From a virus, in IMG/VR virus record IMGVR_UViG_3300015371_000054, positions 1 to 52,035 of that record: DNA of 52,035 nucleotides. The stretch is one strand, 5' to 3'. The notes beneath the pieces were generated by a model. It had not been told where the DNA came from. It did not search any database and saw only the letters and a program-made list of their open reading frames with translations. The position numbers and the translations under genes are program-made. Positions 32,041 through 38,260 of the stretch are shown here, piece by piece. The stretch's first letter is position 1. The number at the start of each line of letters is the position of its first letter.

Positions 32041-32738
32041 GCCCCGCGCCCGGACCACGCCCCGCGCGCCCCTGGGTCGGAGAGGCCCCGTCCCGGGGGC
32101 CGAACGGCCAAGGCTCTAACGTTCGAACGAACCCTTCCTCCGCCCGCGCGCGCCCGCGGCTAGGGTAGTGCGCGCCCGCACCTAGCGTACCGGCACCCGC
32201 GCGCCCTCGGCTAGAGTACCCACAGGGAGGTCAGCGCTTGTCCAGCCCTGGAGGGGTCCGAACGGCCCAGGGTATTGGGACTAAACCGAACAAGTTATCA
32301 CACGGTACCTAGGTACACGAATCCTCAAATAGTCAAACTGGGGGCCCCAACAAGGCTTATCACGGTACCTTAGCAGAGTTTAACCTTTGCTAAACGAGGC
32401 CTAACTACCGTTGTGTAACTTCGTGTAGGTTCAACGCCCATATGGGGGTACATCGATCTACCTCGGGTTATTACATCTCCATTACTATATTACTACTATG
32501 TAACTACTCCTACTATTCCTAAAGGAACCAAGTGACGTGGCGGCAGAAAGTTTGTGTGGACCCCAGTGTCCGCTCTTAGGTACCTTCGGTATAGGCATCC
32601 TCAAGTACATGTCTTACGGACATTGCGGACAATGTCACCAATAGGTATATTACGGCAAGTATCACAAAGGGACATTGATGACACGATAGACACACTGCCG
32701 TCTCTGCCACTCAGCAAGGGACCCAGCCAACAAAGATC
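32041..32738. other. ~700-bp non-coding region with repeats
   Basis: No convincing gene is seen on either strand. The first ~200 bases are GC-rich and carry CTAG-N-GTA three times (32160, 32182, 32211). The rest is AT-rich. Two imperfect copies of AACAAG-TTATCAC-GGTACCT lie at about 32289 and 32349, and runs of TACTA occur around 32480-32515. GACATTG-CGGA-CAATGTC at 32619-32636 is a 7-bp inverted repeat, with a further GACATTG at 32671. A GTG with AAAGGA upstream at 32532 opens a 15-codon frame, possibly a leader peptide. It may be a replication origin or control region; neither is proven. Confidence 0.5.
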
Positions 32739-32779
32739 ACGCGTGACTAACGCGATGGGTCTGCTATATAATAAAGGCA
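32739..32779 (+). promoter_or_regulatory. Promoter of HTH module 2
   Basis: TATAAT at 32767-32772 lies in GGTCTGCTATATAATAAAGG. ACGCGTG begins 28 bases before the box, exactly as at 31243. CGCGT-gacta-ACGCG (32740-32754) forms a short inverted repeat over the -35 region. Confidence 0.7.
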
Positions 32780-32805
32780 TCACCACAAGCAAAGGAGGGC
32801 CTGCA

Positions 32806-33075
32806 ATGGCCACCAGCACCACCACCCAGTCCACGGAGACCAAGGTCTCCACGGAGACGATCACCATGTACCGCATGGCCGTCCTCCTCAACCAGGCCTT
32901 CGAGGCCGCGGGATCCGCCAAGCGGGTCCGGGAGCAGATGCTCTACAACTACAAGACCAAGGGCCTGATCAAGGGCGTCGGGACCGACAGCCGGATCGCT
33001 CGGGACCTCGCCGAGCCGTGGATCGCCGCGTGGGTCGCCAAGCACACCAGCGAGGCGCAGGCCGAGCAGGCCTGA
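32806..33075 (+). CDS. Putative HTH DNA-binding protein (paralogue 2)
   Basis: An 89-residue protein. ITMYRMAVLLNQAFEAAG followed by RVREQMLYNYKTKGLI matches the proteins at 31318 and 37255, and the C-terminal helix PWIAAWVAKHTS corresponds to theirs. The start at 32806 was chosen for its AAAGGAGGG site and because the frame upstream runs through the promoter. It stands alone between its promoter and a strong terminator, like an autoregulated control gene. Confidence 0.65.
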   Translation: MATSTTTQSTETKVSTETITMYRMAVLLNQAFEAAGSAKRVREQMLYNYKTKGLIKGVGTDSRIARDLAEPWIAAWVAKHTSEAQAEQA

Positions 33076-33092
33076 CCACGAGACCAGGAAGT

Positions 33093-33120
33093 CAGGGCCC
33101 CTTCGGGGGCCCTGTCTTCT
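33093..33120 (+). terminator. Rho-independent terminator
   Basis: CAGGGCCCC and GGGGCCCTG form a perfect 9-bp stem with a TTCG loop (33093-33114), followed by TCTTCT. It closes the single-gene unit 32806-33075. Confidence 0.85.
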
Positions 33121-33144
33121 GGGGTATGATGGGTCGTATGCGCC

Positions 33145-33190
33145 CGGACACCTCTTGTGTCCGCCTCGGCCCGTGGTCGAAAAGTCGACC
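33145..33190. other. Two short hairpins between terminator and next promoter
   Basis: CGGACAC-CTCTT-GTGTCCG (33145-33163) is a 7-bp stem and GGTCGA-AAAG-TCGACC (33175-33190) a 6-bp stem. They could reinforce termination or bind a regulator just upstream of the promoter at 33218. Confidence 0.45.
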
Positions 33191-33192
33191 TC

Positions 33193-33223
33193 TTGCGTCG
33201 TCCATAGTACCCTGAGGTATAAT
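33193..33223 (+). promoter_or_regulatory. Phage-type promoter
   Basis: TATAAT at 33218-33223 continues as TATAATATAAGTA, close to the other promoters. TTGCGT at 33193 is a weak -35 candidate with a long 19-base gap. It would serve the small-gene run from 33263 onward. Confidence 0.6.
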
Positions 33224-33262
33224 ATAAGTACAAGCCGCGAGAGTGTCGGAGGAGGACACACA

Positions 33263-33640
33263 ATGAGAACCAAGCCCAAGATAGTCGTGTTCGAAGACGA
33301 GGTGGAGTGTGACTTCTGTGAGGGAGTTGCGCACTGGGACGGCAAGACCGTGATCGGTCCGTGGGCCAAGATGTGCGACTCGCACCACGAGGAGCATGGC
33401 TACCCCGAGTCGATCGAGCTAAACTTCCGGATCCAGTACCTCTGGGAGGGTGTGGCGCTGATCGAGCTCCTGACGGGAGAGGAGCTCCACGTCACCGAGT
33501 GCGAGCAGTGCTGCAAGTTCCGGGACATCCTCGAGTGGGGCCAGAGCCCCGGATTCGCCGGACCGATCAGCTGGTGGACCATGGAGTGCGGGCACACCGG
33601 CGTCGACACGTCCGGTGACAACCTGGAGGCCGCGCGATGA
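33263..33640 (+). CDS. Zinc-ribbon-like hypothetical protein
   Basis: A 125-residue acidic protein. CDFCEG and MCDSHHEEHG near the start, and CEQCC and MECGHTG later, give two potential metal sites. A GGAGGAGG ribosome site precedes the ATG. It is the first gene of a long run of small coupled genes. The function is unknown. Confidence 0.65.
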   Translation: MRTKPKIVVFEDEVECDFCEGVAHWDGKTVIGPWAKMCDSHHEEHGYPESIELNFRIQYLWEGVALIELLTGEELHVTECEQCCKFRDILEWGQSPGFAGPISWWTMECGHTGVDTSGDNLEAAR

Positions 33641-33801
33641 CCTGGCAGTACATGAGCGAGGCGGAGTTCAACCACCTGAGGGCCAACAGCCACGGGTGGT
33701 CGAACGACACCTTCAGGACGACCCTCGTGGCCGTCCACAAGTCGCAGTTCTCGGACCTCCTGCTGGTGGTCCATGACATCAAGGTCCAGGAGGGGAAATG
33801 A
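33637..33801 (+). CDS. Small hypothetical protein
   Basis: A 54-residue protein starting MTWQYMSEAEFNHL, in ATGA overlap with the preceding gene and followed by another such overlap. It contains HGWSNDTFRTTLVAVH. The two-sided coupling argues that it is real. The function is unknown. Confidence 0.55.
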   Translation: MTWQYMSEAEFNHLRANSHGWSNDTFRTTLVAVHKSQFSDLLLVVHDIKVQEGK

Positions 33802-34076
33802 CACCGATCGAGGAGTTCGAGGCACAGGGTGTCCTGCAGCCGGGAGAGGCCGGCTGGTGGAAGGTCTGGGGTGCCAGCGTGCAGGATGTCCGCGCGGGTG
33901 ACATCGTGATCACTCGGACGGGGACCTTCCACGTGGAGGCGTTGTTCGAGGCCAAGAGCGTGGCGCGGCAGGGCATCGTCGTGAACGGACAGCCGCAGAC
34001 CATCGGCCGCATGTTCGGACCGATCGTCGTGGTGCGCAAGGGAACGCACAACACGCTGGCAGGGAGCGTGCGATGA
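33798..34076 (+). CDS. Hypothetical protein (small beta fold)
   Basis: A 92-residue protein. GWWKVWGASVQDVRAGDIVI and GTFHVEALFEAK suggest a small beta-barrel. The overlap with neighbours at both ends supports expression. The function is unknown. Confidence 0.6.
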   Translation: MTPIEEFEAQGVLQPGEAGWWKVWGASVQDVRAGDIVITRTGTFHVEALFEAKSVARQGIVVNGQPQTIGRMFGPIVVVRKGTHNTLAGSVR

Positions 34077-34267
34077 AGACCAGGTGTCCAGTTCGCGGGC
34101 ATGACCACGAGCTCCTGACGGTGCGAGAGGTTGTGCAGACAGGGACGGGTGTGAAGGGTTGGGTGCTGGAGTGCCCGACCAAGCCGCACCGTTGGTTCGT
34201 CGTCGAAGGGCGACAGCCAGGACCGTACAACAAGCTGATGAGGCCCCGTTGGGGCTGGAAGGACTAG
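34073..34267 (+). CDS. Small hypothetical protein
   Basis: A 64-residue basic protein with two Cys and several His (TRCPVRGHDHELL, LECPTKPHRWF), which could bind zinc. It is coupled to the previous gene by ATGA. The function is unknown. Confidence 0.55.
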   Translation: MKTRCPVRGHDHELLTVREVVQTGTGVKGWVLECPTKPHRWFVVEGRQPGPYNKLMRPRWGWKD

Positions 34268-34271
34268 GGAG

Positions 34272-34481
34272 ATGAGACTGGAAGTGCAGTGCGGGGTGGA
34301 GCAGGAGTCCCAGGTGTACGCGATCTTGCGGACGCACCTCGGGGACCACACCTGGGATAGCGGGGCGAACAAGGTCCTGACCATCTTCATAGTGTTCGAT
34401 GCGGAGTGCGAGTCCGAAATGATGGACGCCGCCAACGTCATCGAGCGGCAACTGGATGCGGAGGTGCGAATCGTGCGTTGA
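34272..34481 (+). CDS. Small hypothetical protein
   Basis: A 69-residue protein with a ferredoxin-like beta/alpha pattern (MRLEVQCGVEQESQVYAIL, VLTIFIVFDAECESEMMDAANVIER). A TAGGGAGATG ribosome site overlaps the start. The function is unknown. Confidence 0.55.
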   Translation: MRLEVQCGVEQESQVYAILRTHLGDHTWDSGANKVLTIFIVFDAECESEMMDAANVIERQLDAEVRIVR

Positions 34482-34490
34482 CGTGCCGAA

Positions 34491-34536
34491 ACAGGGTGGC
34501 TATACACCCTGTATGCCGGACACGAAAGATCCGGCA
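34491..34536 (+). promoter_or_regulatory. Tandem hairpins before lipoprotein gene
   Basis: ACAGGGTG-GCTATA-CACCCTGT (34491-34512) is a perfect 8-bp stem and TGCCGGA-cacgaaaga-TCCGGCA (34514-34536) a perfect 7-bp stem. No U-run follows, so an RNA-level control or processing site in front of the gene at 34551 is as likely as a terminator. Confidence 0.55.
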
Positions 34537-34550
34537 CTGAGGAGGCCAAC

Positions 34551-34946
34551 ATGAACACAGGGAGAAGGGCCATCGTGGCCGGAACGATCGTCTTGGCAGT
34601 CGCGGGCTGCGGGACCCACCGCCAGGTGCGACCCGGAGCGTACGGATGCAGGGAGGTCGCGAGCCAGGGTCTCGTGGCATCCGGTTGGACGCCCGGCGGA
34701 CACACGACGGGAGTGACCCTCTTGGGCAGTGGTGCCGCATACGTCGTGGTGCTGCGGAACGGCGAGATCCCGTGCGTCCTCGACGCGACGTCACCCAGTG
34801 ACCGTTTGGACGAGTGGTTCCCGCTCGTGGAGTTCGGTGGCAACGTGACCGAGGCGACGAAGGCGTGCAACGCGACCGGCGGGACCATCCAGGGACCGGT
34901 CGGCGACGACGACACCGAGGTGCTCTGCCGGACGGAGGCCTTCTGA
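34551..34946 (+). CDS. Lipoprotein (paralogue of the one at 31617)
   Basis: A 131-residue protein with a clean type II signal: MNTGRRAIVAGTIVLAVAGC, basic n-region, hydrophobic core and AGC lipobox (Cys20). The mature part keeps three further Cys and ends ACNATGGTIQGPVG...VLCRTEAF, matching the lipoprotein at 31617. GAGGAGG precedes the ATG. It should be displayed on the host cell surface; superinfection exclusion is a possible role but is inference. Confidence 0.75.
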   Translation: MNTGRRAIVAGTIVLAVAGCGTHRQVRPGAYGCREVASQGLVASGWTPGGHTTGVTLLGSGAAYVVVLRNGEIPCVLDATSPSDRLDEWFPLVEFGGNVTEATKACNATGGTIQGPVGDDDTEVLCRTEAF

Positions 34947-35167
34947 TGGCCGACACCGTCAAGATGCGGACGCCGCCGTGCATCGTGTGCAAGGAGTCGA
35001 CTGTCGTCGTCCTCGACAAGGACAAGTTCGACCTCTGGCAGAGCGGGGTGCTCGTGCAGAACGCGTTCCCGCACATGACCCCCAGCGAGCGGGAGCTGCT
35101 CATCACGGGCACGCACCCGGAGTGCTGGGAGAAGATGTTCGAGGGTGGTGAGGACGATGACAGCTGA
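34946..35167 (+). CDS. Conserved actinophage small protein
   Basis: A 73-residue protein. CIVCKE near the start, then FDLWQSGVLVQNAFPHMTPSE and LITGTHPECWEKMF follow a pattern I associate with many Streptomyces-type phage proteins of unknown function. Two CxxC/Cys positions could bind metal. It overlaps the lipoprotein stop by one base. Confidence 0.65.
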   Translation: MADTVKMRTPPCIVCKESTVVVLDKDKFDLWQSGVLVQNAFPHMTPSERELLITGTHPECWEKMFEGGEDDDS

Positions 35168-35399
35168 CCTCGAGCAGGCGCTCGCTGACGCGACAACCAG
35201 GGAACGTGAACCGTTGCCCAGGGAGGTCGCCAAGGCCCGACAGCAGGAGCAATCCCACAGGGGCGCTCTTGCACAGTCGCGGGCACTACGTGCGTTGAGG
35301 GCGCTCCACGAAGAGGAGTACAAGACCCTCTACGAGCGGGCGAAGGCACAGATCAACGCCACACGCGGTGCGCTGCCAGGTGATCCCGATGAGGGTTAG
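35157..35399 (+). CDS. Small helical hypothetical protein
   Basis: An 80-residue, Arg/Glu/Ala-rich protein predicted to be a long helix or coiled coil (REPLPREVAKARQQEQ, ALRALRALHEEEYKTLYER). The start at 35157 lies within the end of the previous gene. The function is unknown. Confidence 0.55.
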   Translation: MTADLEQALADATTREREPLPREVAKARQQEQSHRGALAQSRALRALRALHEEEYKTLYERAKAQINATRGALPGDPDEG

Positions 35400-35553
35400 G
35401 GAGATGATCGACGCCCTCAACCTGATGGTCGCCCAGGGCCAGCTCGCGGACGACACCGAAATGCTGGTGTACGTCAGCTTCGAGGACCCTGTGCCGATCG
35501 AACTCATCTCGATCGCGGGCAGGAACAACGTCGCGTACCTGGTGACGAAATGA
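35389..35553 (+). CDS. Small hypothetical protein
   Basis: A 54-residue protein (MRVREMIDALNLMVAQGQLADD then MLVYVSFEDPVPIEL). The form resembles short phage proteins with an 'x-E-L-I-x-x-L' helix followed by a beta-hairpin. A longer start at 35368 is possible. The function is unknown. Confidence 0.55.
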   Translation: MRVREMIDALNLMVAQGQLADDTEMLVYVSFEDPVPIELISIAGRNNVAYLVTK

Positions 35554-36128
35554 GAGCCCGTAGGGTGATCGCTCTAGCGGCCATCCTCGGAGCCTGTGCG
35601 CCGCACCAGGGCACCTCGACCATCCAGAAGCCTGCCCCGAAGCAGGACCCCGCGGAGGCGTTCCAACAGTACTTCGCGTCCGTGAACATCGTGCACGTGT
35701 CGAGGGACTTCCTTCAGGGAGGCTGCGGGTGGGCACCACCGGTAGCGCCCTACGACACAGTGTACGTGGCCGACGAGTGTGCGCCGCTCTACGAAGCGGG
35801 TGGTATCTCGTGGCAGTACGTCCAAGAGCATGAGGTCGCACACACGTGGGCCTACAAGCACGGGCTGTTCTTCCCTAGGGAGGGTGAGGTGTGCACGGTG
35901 CTTCCAGTGAACTGCGCGGGAGCCGAACGTGCCGCCGAGAGTGTCCTGCAAGCAGCTGGGATCTCTCCGCCCGACCCATCAACAGGGTGGGGAGACAACG
36001 GAGGCGGCTACGGCGCGCAATCGTCAGCCGACATCATGGCAGCCCAGCGTACCCTGTGGGGATTGGCCTCGACAGGGACCGCAAGTGACGACGTCGACGA
36101 GCCGGGTGATGTAGATGATCGGACGTAA
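35550..36128 (+). CDS. Lipoprotein with zinc-metallopeptidase motif
   Basis: A 192-residue protein. The signal MRARRVIALAAILGAC ends in an LGAC lipobox (Cys16). The mature part has EHEVAHTW, an HExxH motif (H94, E95, H98), and a downstream E126 in AERAAES that could be the third zinc ligand. This layout resembles compact bacterial metallopeptidases. An exported, membrane-anchored peptidase would act on the cell surface. It starts in ATGA overlap with the previous gene. Confidence 0.72.
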   Translation: MRARRVIALAAILGACAPHQGTSTIQKPAPKQDPAEAFQQYFASVNIVHVSRDFLQGGCGWAPPVAPYDTVYVADECAPLYEAGGISWQYVQEHEVAHTWAYKHGLFFPREGEVCTVLPVNCAGAERAAESVLQAAGISPPDPSTGWGDNGGGYGAQSSADIMAAQRTLWGLASTGTASDDVDEPGDVDDRT

Positions 36129-36522
36129 GGCACTCATCGCTGGGTGCATCGGACTTGCTGGGTGCGGTTGCGGCGGCCCTTCGTGGACGCCAGGGACCAT
36201 CCAGCCACAGCCGATCGCGTACCCCATGCCAGTCCGCCTCTTCGTGGACCCGCATTGCACGCTCAACGGAGCGTTCATGGACTGGTACATCGTGTTGCCG
36301 ACGGACGGTAGGGTGCCCGACACGGCGCTGTACGGCGTCGAGAACTGGTATCCGAACGGCACTATCGCGGCGACCATCGAAGCTCCGAAGGGCTACTCGA
36401 TGCAGGTCAAGCGTACGGCACCCGAAGCAGGGTGGCGTCTCGACATCTTCGGTCCGGATGGGAACTGGCATCCGATCACGGACTGGACAACCGAAGCACC
36501 ACCAGCGTGCTTCCTGGCATAG
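36115..36522 (+). CDS. Lipoprotein
   Basis: A 135-residue protein with signal MIGRKALIAGCIGLAGCGCG. The LAGC lipobox places the lipidated Cys at 17. The mature part is Trp/Pro-rich with a beta-sandwich pattern (FMDWYIVLPTDGRVPD, GWRLDIFGPDGNWHP). It directly follows the metallopeptidase lipoprotein, overlapping it by 14 bases, so the two may work together. Confidence 0.72.
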   Translation: MIGRKALIAGCIGLAGCGCGGPSWTPGTIQPQPIAYPMPVRLFVDPHCTLNGAFMDWYIVLPTDGRVPDTALYGVENWYPNGTIAATIEAPKGYSMQVKRTAPEAGWRLDIFGPDGNWHPITDWTTEAPPACFLA

Positions 36523-36532
36523 GGAGGTGAAC

Positions 36533-36613
36533 ATGCACAAGCACATCAACGCCAGCAACCTGTTCATGGTGCTGGGAACGATCATCGTGACGATCATCGC
36601 GGTGCTGTCGTGA
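36533..36613 (+). CDS. 26-residue single-pass membrane microprotein
   Basis: An ideal ribosome site (AGGGAGGTGA) precedes an ATG opening a 26-codon frame, MHKHINASNLFMVLG then a hydrophobic TIIVTIIAVLS. The stop overlaps the next GTG start. Almost the whole product is one membrane helix. The perfect Shine-Dalgarno and overlap argue that it is made. Confidence 0.6.
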   Translation: MHKHINASNLFMVLGTIIVTIIAVLS

Positions 36614-36858
36614 ACGACCAACAGCGAGAGCGACTGGAGCGGACGCTCGTCGTGCTTGAGGGTCAGACCCGTTGTATTCGGGAGGAGATCATCAACGCGT
36701 ACGAGTTCTTCGCGGAGCCGGACACGACGCCTAGGGACCCGGCCCACCGGATCCTGTTCGCAGAGTTCCAGGACGTCTTGGACGCGTGCAACCTACTGCA
36801 TGAGGCGTGGCATGAGTTCGGCGAGTCGATCCAGACCGAACGCGCCAAGAGGAACTAG
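36610..36858 (+). CDS. Small helical hypothetical protein
   Basis: An 82-residue charged protein, GTG start overlapping the previous stop (GTGA). It is almost all helix (QQRERLERTLVVLEGQTRC, LFAEFQDVLDACNLLHEAWHEF). The function is unknown. Confidence 0.6.
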   Translation: MNDQQRERLERTLVVLEGQTRCIREEIINAYEFFAEPDTTPRDPAHRILFAEFQDVLDACNLLHEAWHEFGESIQTERAKRN

Positions 36859-36859
36859 G

Positions 36860-37024
36860 GTGGCGCAGAACATTGGCGACGCTGTCGTCTACCACGTCTG
36901 CTCCCATCCCGGGCACTCCATCTCGATCAAGCTCGTACCCACGACGGGCGTCCTCGAAGCTGTTTGTCACGACTGCGACTTCGAGATAGCGTCCCCTACA
37001 GTGGTGGAACCATGCACGTCATAG
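36860..37024 (+). CDS. Small Cys/His-rich protein
   Basis: A 54-residue protein with GTG start after AGAGGAACTA. VCSHPGHS and VCHDCDFE offer a zinc site of the C-x-H...CxxC type. It overlaps the next start by 13 bases. The function is unknown. Confidence 0.55.
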   Translation: MAQNIGDAVVYHVCSHPGHSISIKLVPTTGVLEAVCHDCDFEIASPTVVEPCTS

Positions 37025-37608
37025 CGACGATGGTGAAGGGTACCGTCACCACGAAGTGCGGAGTGGAGCTTCCTCCGAGGCGGAAGGGGGAAGCAACGCT
37101 CTGGTGGTCCGATGTCGATTGTCCGGACTGCTTAGCCACTTCAAGTAAACCTTCGTCGGACCCCTTGAATCGACCATCAGGTCTGCTATATAATATAGGT
37201 ACAAGCAAGAGAGAAGGCGAACCGCCTCTCCACAACCAAGGGAGCAACACCCAAATGGCCACCAAGACCGAGGACAAGACCACCGAGACCACCGACGCCG
37301 AGCAGCCCGCCGAGGCCGCGAAGCCCAAGCAGCCCAAGCGTCCGGCCGCGCCGGATGGGTACGTCACCCCCGTCAACTTCGCGAAGGCCCTCAGCGAGAA
37401 GACCGGCACCGACGTCCGGCCGCAGATCGTCTACGGGTACGTGAAGAACGGCAAGGACTTCCCCGTCGACATGCAGCCGCTCCCCGGCGGCGGCAGCCGC
37501 CCGATCGTCCACCTCGAGCGCGGCCTCGCCTGGTTCGACGCCCTGCAGGCCCGGAAGAGCGAGCGCGCCGCCAAGAAGGCCGCCGCGGAGACCCCGGCCG
37601 AGAGCTGA
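37012..37608 (+). CDS. Zinc-ribbon reading frame continuous with HTH paralogue 3
   Basis: From the ATG at 37012 one frame of 198 codons runs without a stop. The first ~45 residues form a TKCGVELPP...VDCPDC zinc ribbon like that at 4238. The next ~37 are translated promoter and leader sequence (SGLLYNIGTSKREGE). Then comes the complete HTH protein that can also start at 37255. Either a stop codon was lost, making a fusion, or the long product is real and the internal promoter makes the short one. Confidence 0.5.
   Translation: MHVIATMVKGTVTTKCGVELPPRRKGEATLWWSDVDCPDCLATSSKPSSDPLNRPSGLLYNIGTSKREGEPPLHNQGSNTQMATKTEDKTTETTDAEQPAEAAKPKQPKRPAAPDGYVTPVNFAKALSEKTGTDVRPQIVYGYVKNGKDFPVDMQPLPGGGSRPIVHLERGLAWFDALQARKSERAAKKAAAETPAES
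37165..37201 (+). promoter_or_regulatory. Promoter of HTH module 3 (inside an open frame)
   Basis: TTGAAT at 37165-37170 and TATAAT at 37189-37194 are 18 bases apart. The box is in GGTCTGCTATATAATATAGG, differing at one position from the promoter at 32767. Unlike the other copies it lies inside the open frame that starts at 37012. Confidence 0.72.
37255..37608 (+). CDS. Putative HTH DNA-binding protein (paralogue 3)
   Basis: A 117-residue protein. The N-terminal ~35 residues are Lys/Pro/Glu/Thr-rich and probably disordered. VNFAKALSEKTGTDVRPQIVYGYVKNG corresponds to the REQMLYNY region of the other two proteins, and LERGLAWFDALQARKSE to their last helix. This copy has a longer tail. The short form starting here would come from the promoter at 37189. 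Confidence 0.65.
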   Translation: MATKTEDKTTETTDAEQPAEAAKPKQPKRPAAPDGYVTPVNFAKALSEKTGTDVRPQIVYGYVKNGKDFPVDMQPLPGGGSRPIVHLERGLAWFDALQARKSERAAKKAAAETPAES

Positions 37609-37617
37609 CGCAGACCG

Positions 37618-37704
37618 GTCGGCGAGGTGCCCAGTCGCGCAAGCATGGGAGCTCGGGTCATCGGATCCGCGCCTCCGGTAGCCGAGCTGCACCACCTCGC
37701 CGGC
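37618..37704 (+). ncRNA. Candidate structured RNA
   Basis: The 12-base arms 37618-37629 and 37693-37704 pair fully with one T-G (core CGGCGAGGTG / CACCTCGCCG). Inside, CCCA/TGGG (37630-37633 and 37646-37649) forms a small arm and AGCTCGG/CCGAGCT (37650-37656 and 37682-37688) a 7-bp arm. This gives a three-way junction of about 87 bases, with a strong terminator 22 bases downstream. No tRNA T-arm is seen. It follows HTH paralogue 3 in a gap with no gene. Confidence 0.45.
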
Positions 37705-37725
37705 ACAACCTGAACACCCCGATGA

Positions 37726-37755
37726 AGAGCCCTGGCGAACCCAGGGCTCTTTGTC
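37726..37755 (+). terminator. Rho-independent terminator
   Basis: AGAGCCCTGG and CCAGGGCTCT form a perfect 10-bp stem with loop CGAAC (37726-37750), followed by TTGTC. It ends HTH module 3 and the candidate RNA. Confidence 0.85.
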
Positions 37756-37778
37756 TGTCCCAAAGGTCAAAGGTACCG

Positions 37779-37961
37779 ATGAGTACAGAGTGTGAAGGCA
37801 AGACCACAACAAAGAAGCCCTGCCCGTGGAAGCCGGTGTTTAGGGTCACGACGAAGCTTCCGGGACCGAAGACTGAGGACCACTACTACTGCGAAGTGCA
37901 CGTCGACGCCGCTCTTAGGGCAGGCGGACGTGTGTTCAACCTAAGGACTCCACGGCGATGA
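37779..37961 (+). CDS. Small zinc-ribbon-like protein
   Basis: A 60-residue basic protein. ECEGKTTTKKPCPWKPVFR and HYYCEVHVDAALRAGGRVF fit a C...C...C-x-x-H metal site. It begins 24 bases after the terminator, with AAAGG upstream. The function is unknown. Confidence 0.6.
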   Translation: MSTECEGKTTTKKPCPWKPVFRVTTKLPGPKTEDHYYCEVHVDAALRAGGRVFNLRTPRR

Positions 37962-38251
37962 CCGACAAGGGACCGAAGTGCATGTTCTGTGGGAGGCGCG
38001 ATAAGACGCCAACTATAGGGAACCCGATCACGCAGACAACGTTCGGACCGTTCCACATCAAGTGCTGGCAGATGTCGGTCGTGCTCACCGCAGCCAAGCG
38101 GTGGTACGCGGCACAGCGAGAGGTCCAGGAACATCACCACGCGCGTGCAGACACAGGAGAAGAGTGGCAGTACGTGCCCGAACGACTCAACACGAACGTA
38201 GGCCAAGCAACCAGAGACCTGATCGAAGCGGTCAGGAATCTCGAACACTAG
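37958..38251 (+). CDS. Zinc-finger-like hypothetical protein
   Basis: A 97-residue protein with CMFCGRRD near the start and HIKCWQMS after it, a typical CxxC...HxxC site. A helical C-terminal half follows. It overlaps the previous gene (ATGA). The function is unknown. Confidence 0.62.
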   Translation: MTDKGPKCMFCGRRDKTPTIGNPITQTTFGPFHIKCWQMSVVLTAAKRWYAAQREVQEHHHARADTGEEWQYVPERLNTNVGQATRDLIEAVRNLEH

Positions 38252-38260
38252 GGAGGAACC

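Noticed and set aside
31793-32119. A 108-codon plus-strand frame over the lipoprotein and terminator
   Set aside because: It is Arg/Gly/Pro-rich, overlaps a better-supported gene in another frame and runs through a strong terminator hairpin.
32041-32738. CRISPR array or attachment site
   Set aside because: Repeats are few, short and unevenly spaced, with no cas genes. No integrase is present to support an att site.
37618-37704. Possible tRNA gene
   Set aside because: The size and closing stem resemble a tRNA, but there is no T-arm motif and no anticodon arm that pairs. It is kept only as a candidate structured RNA.
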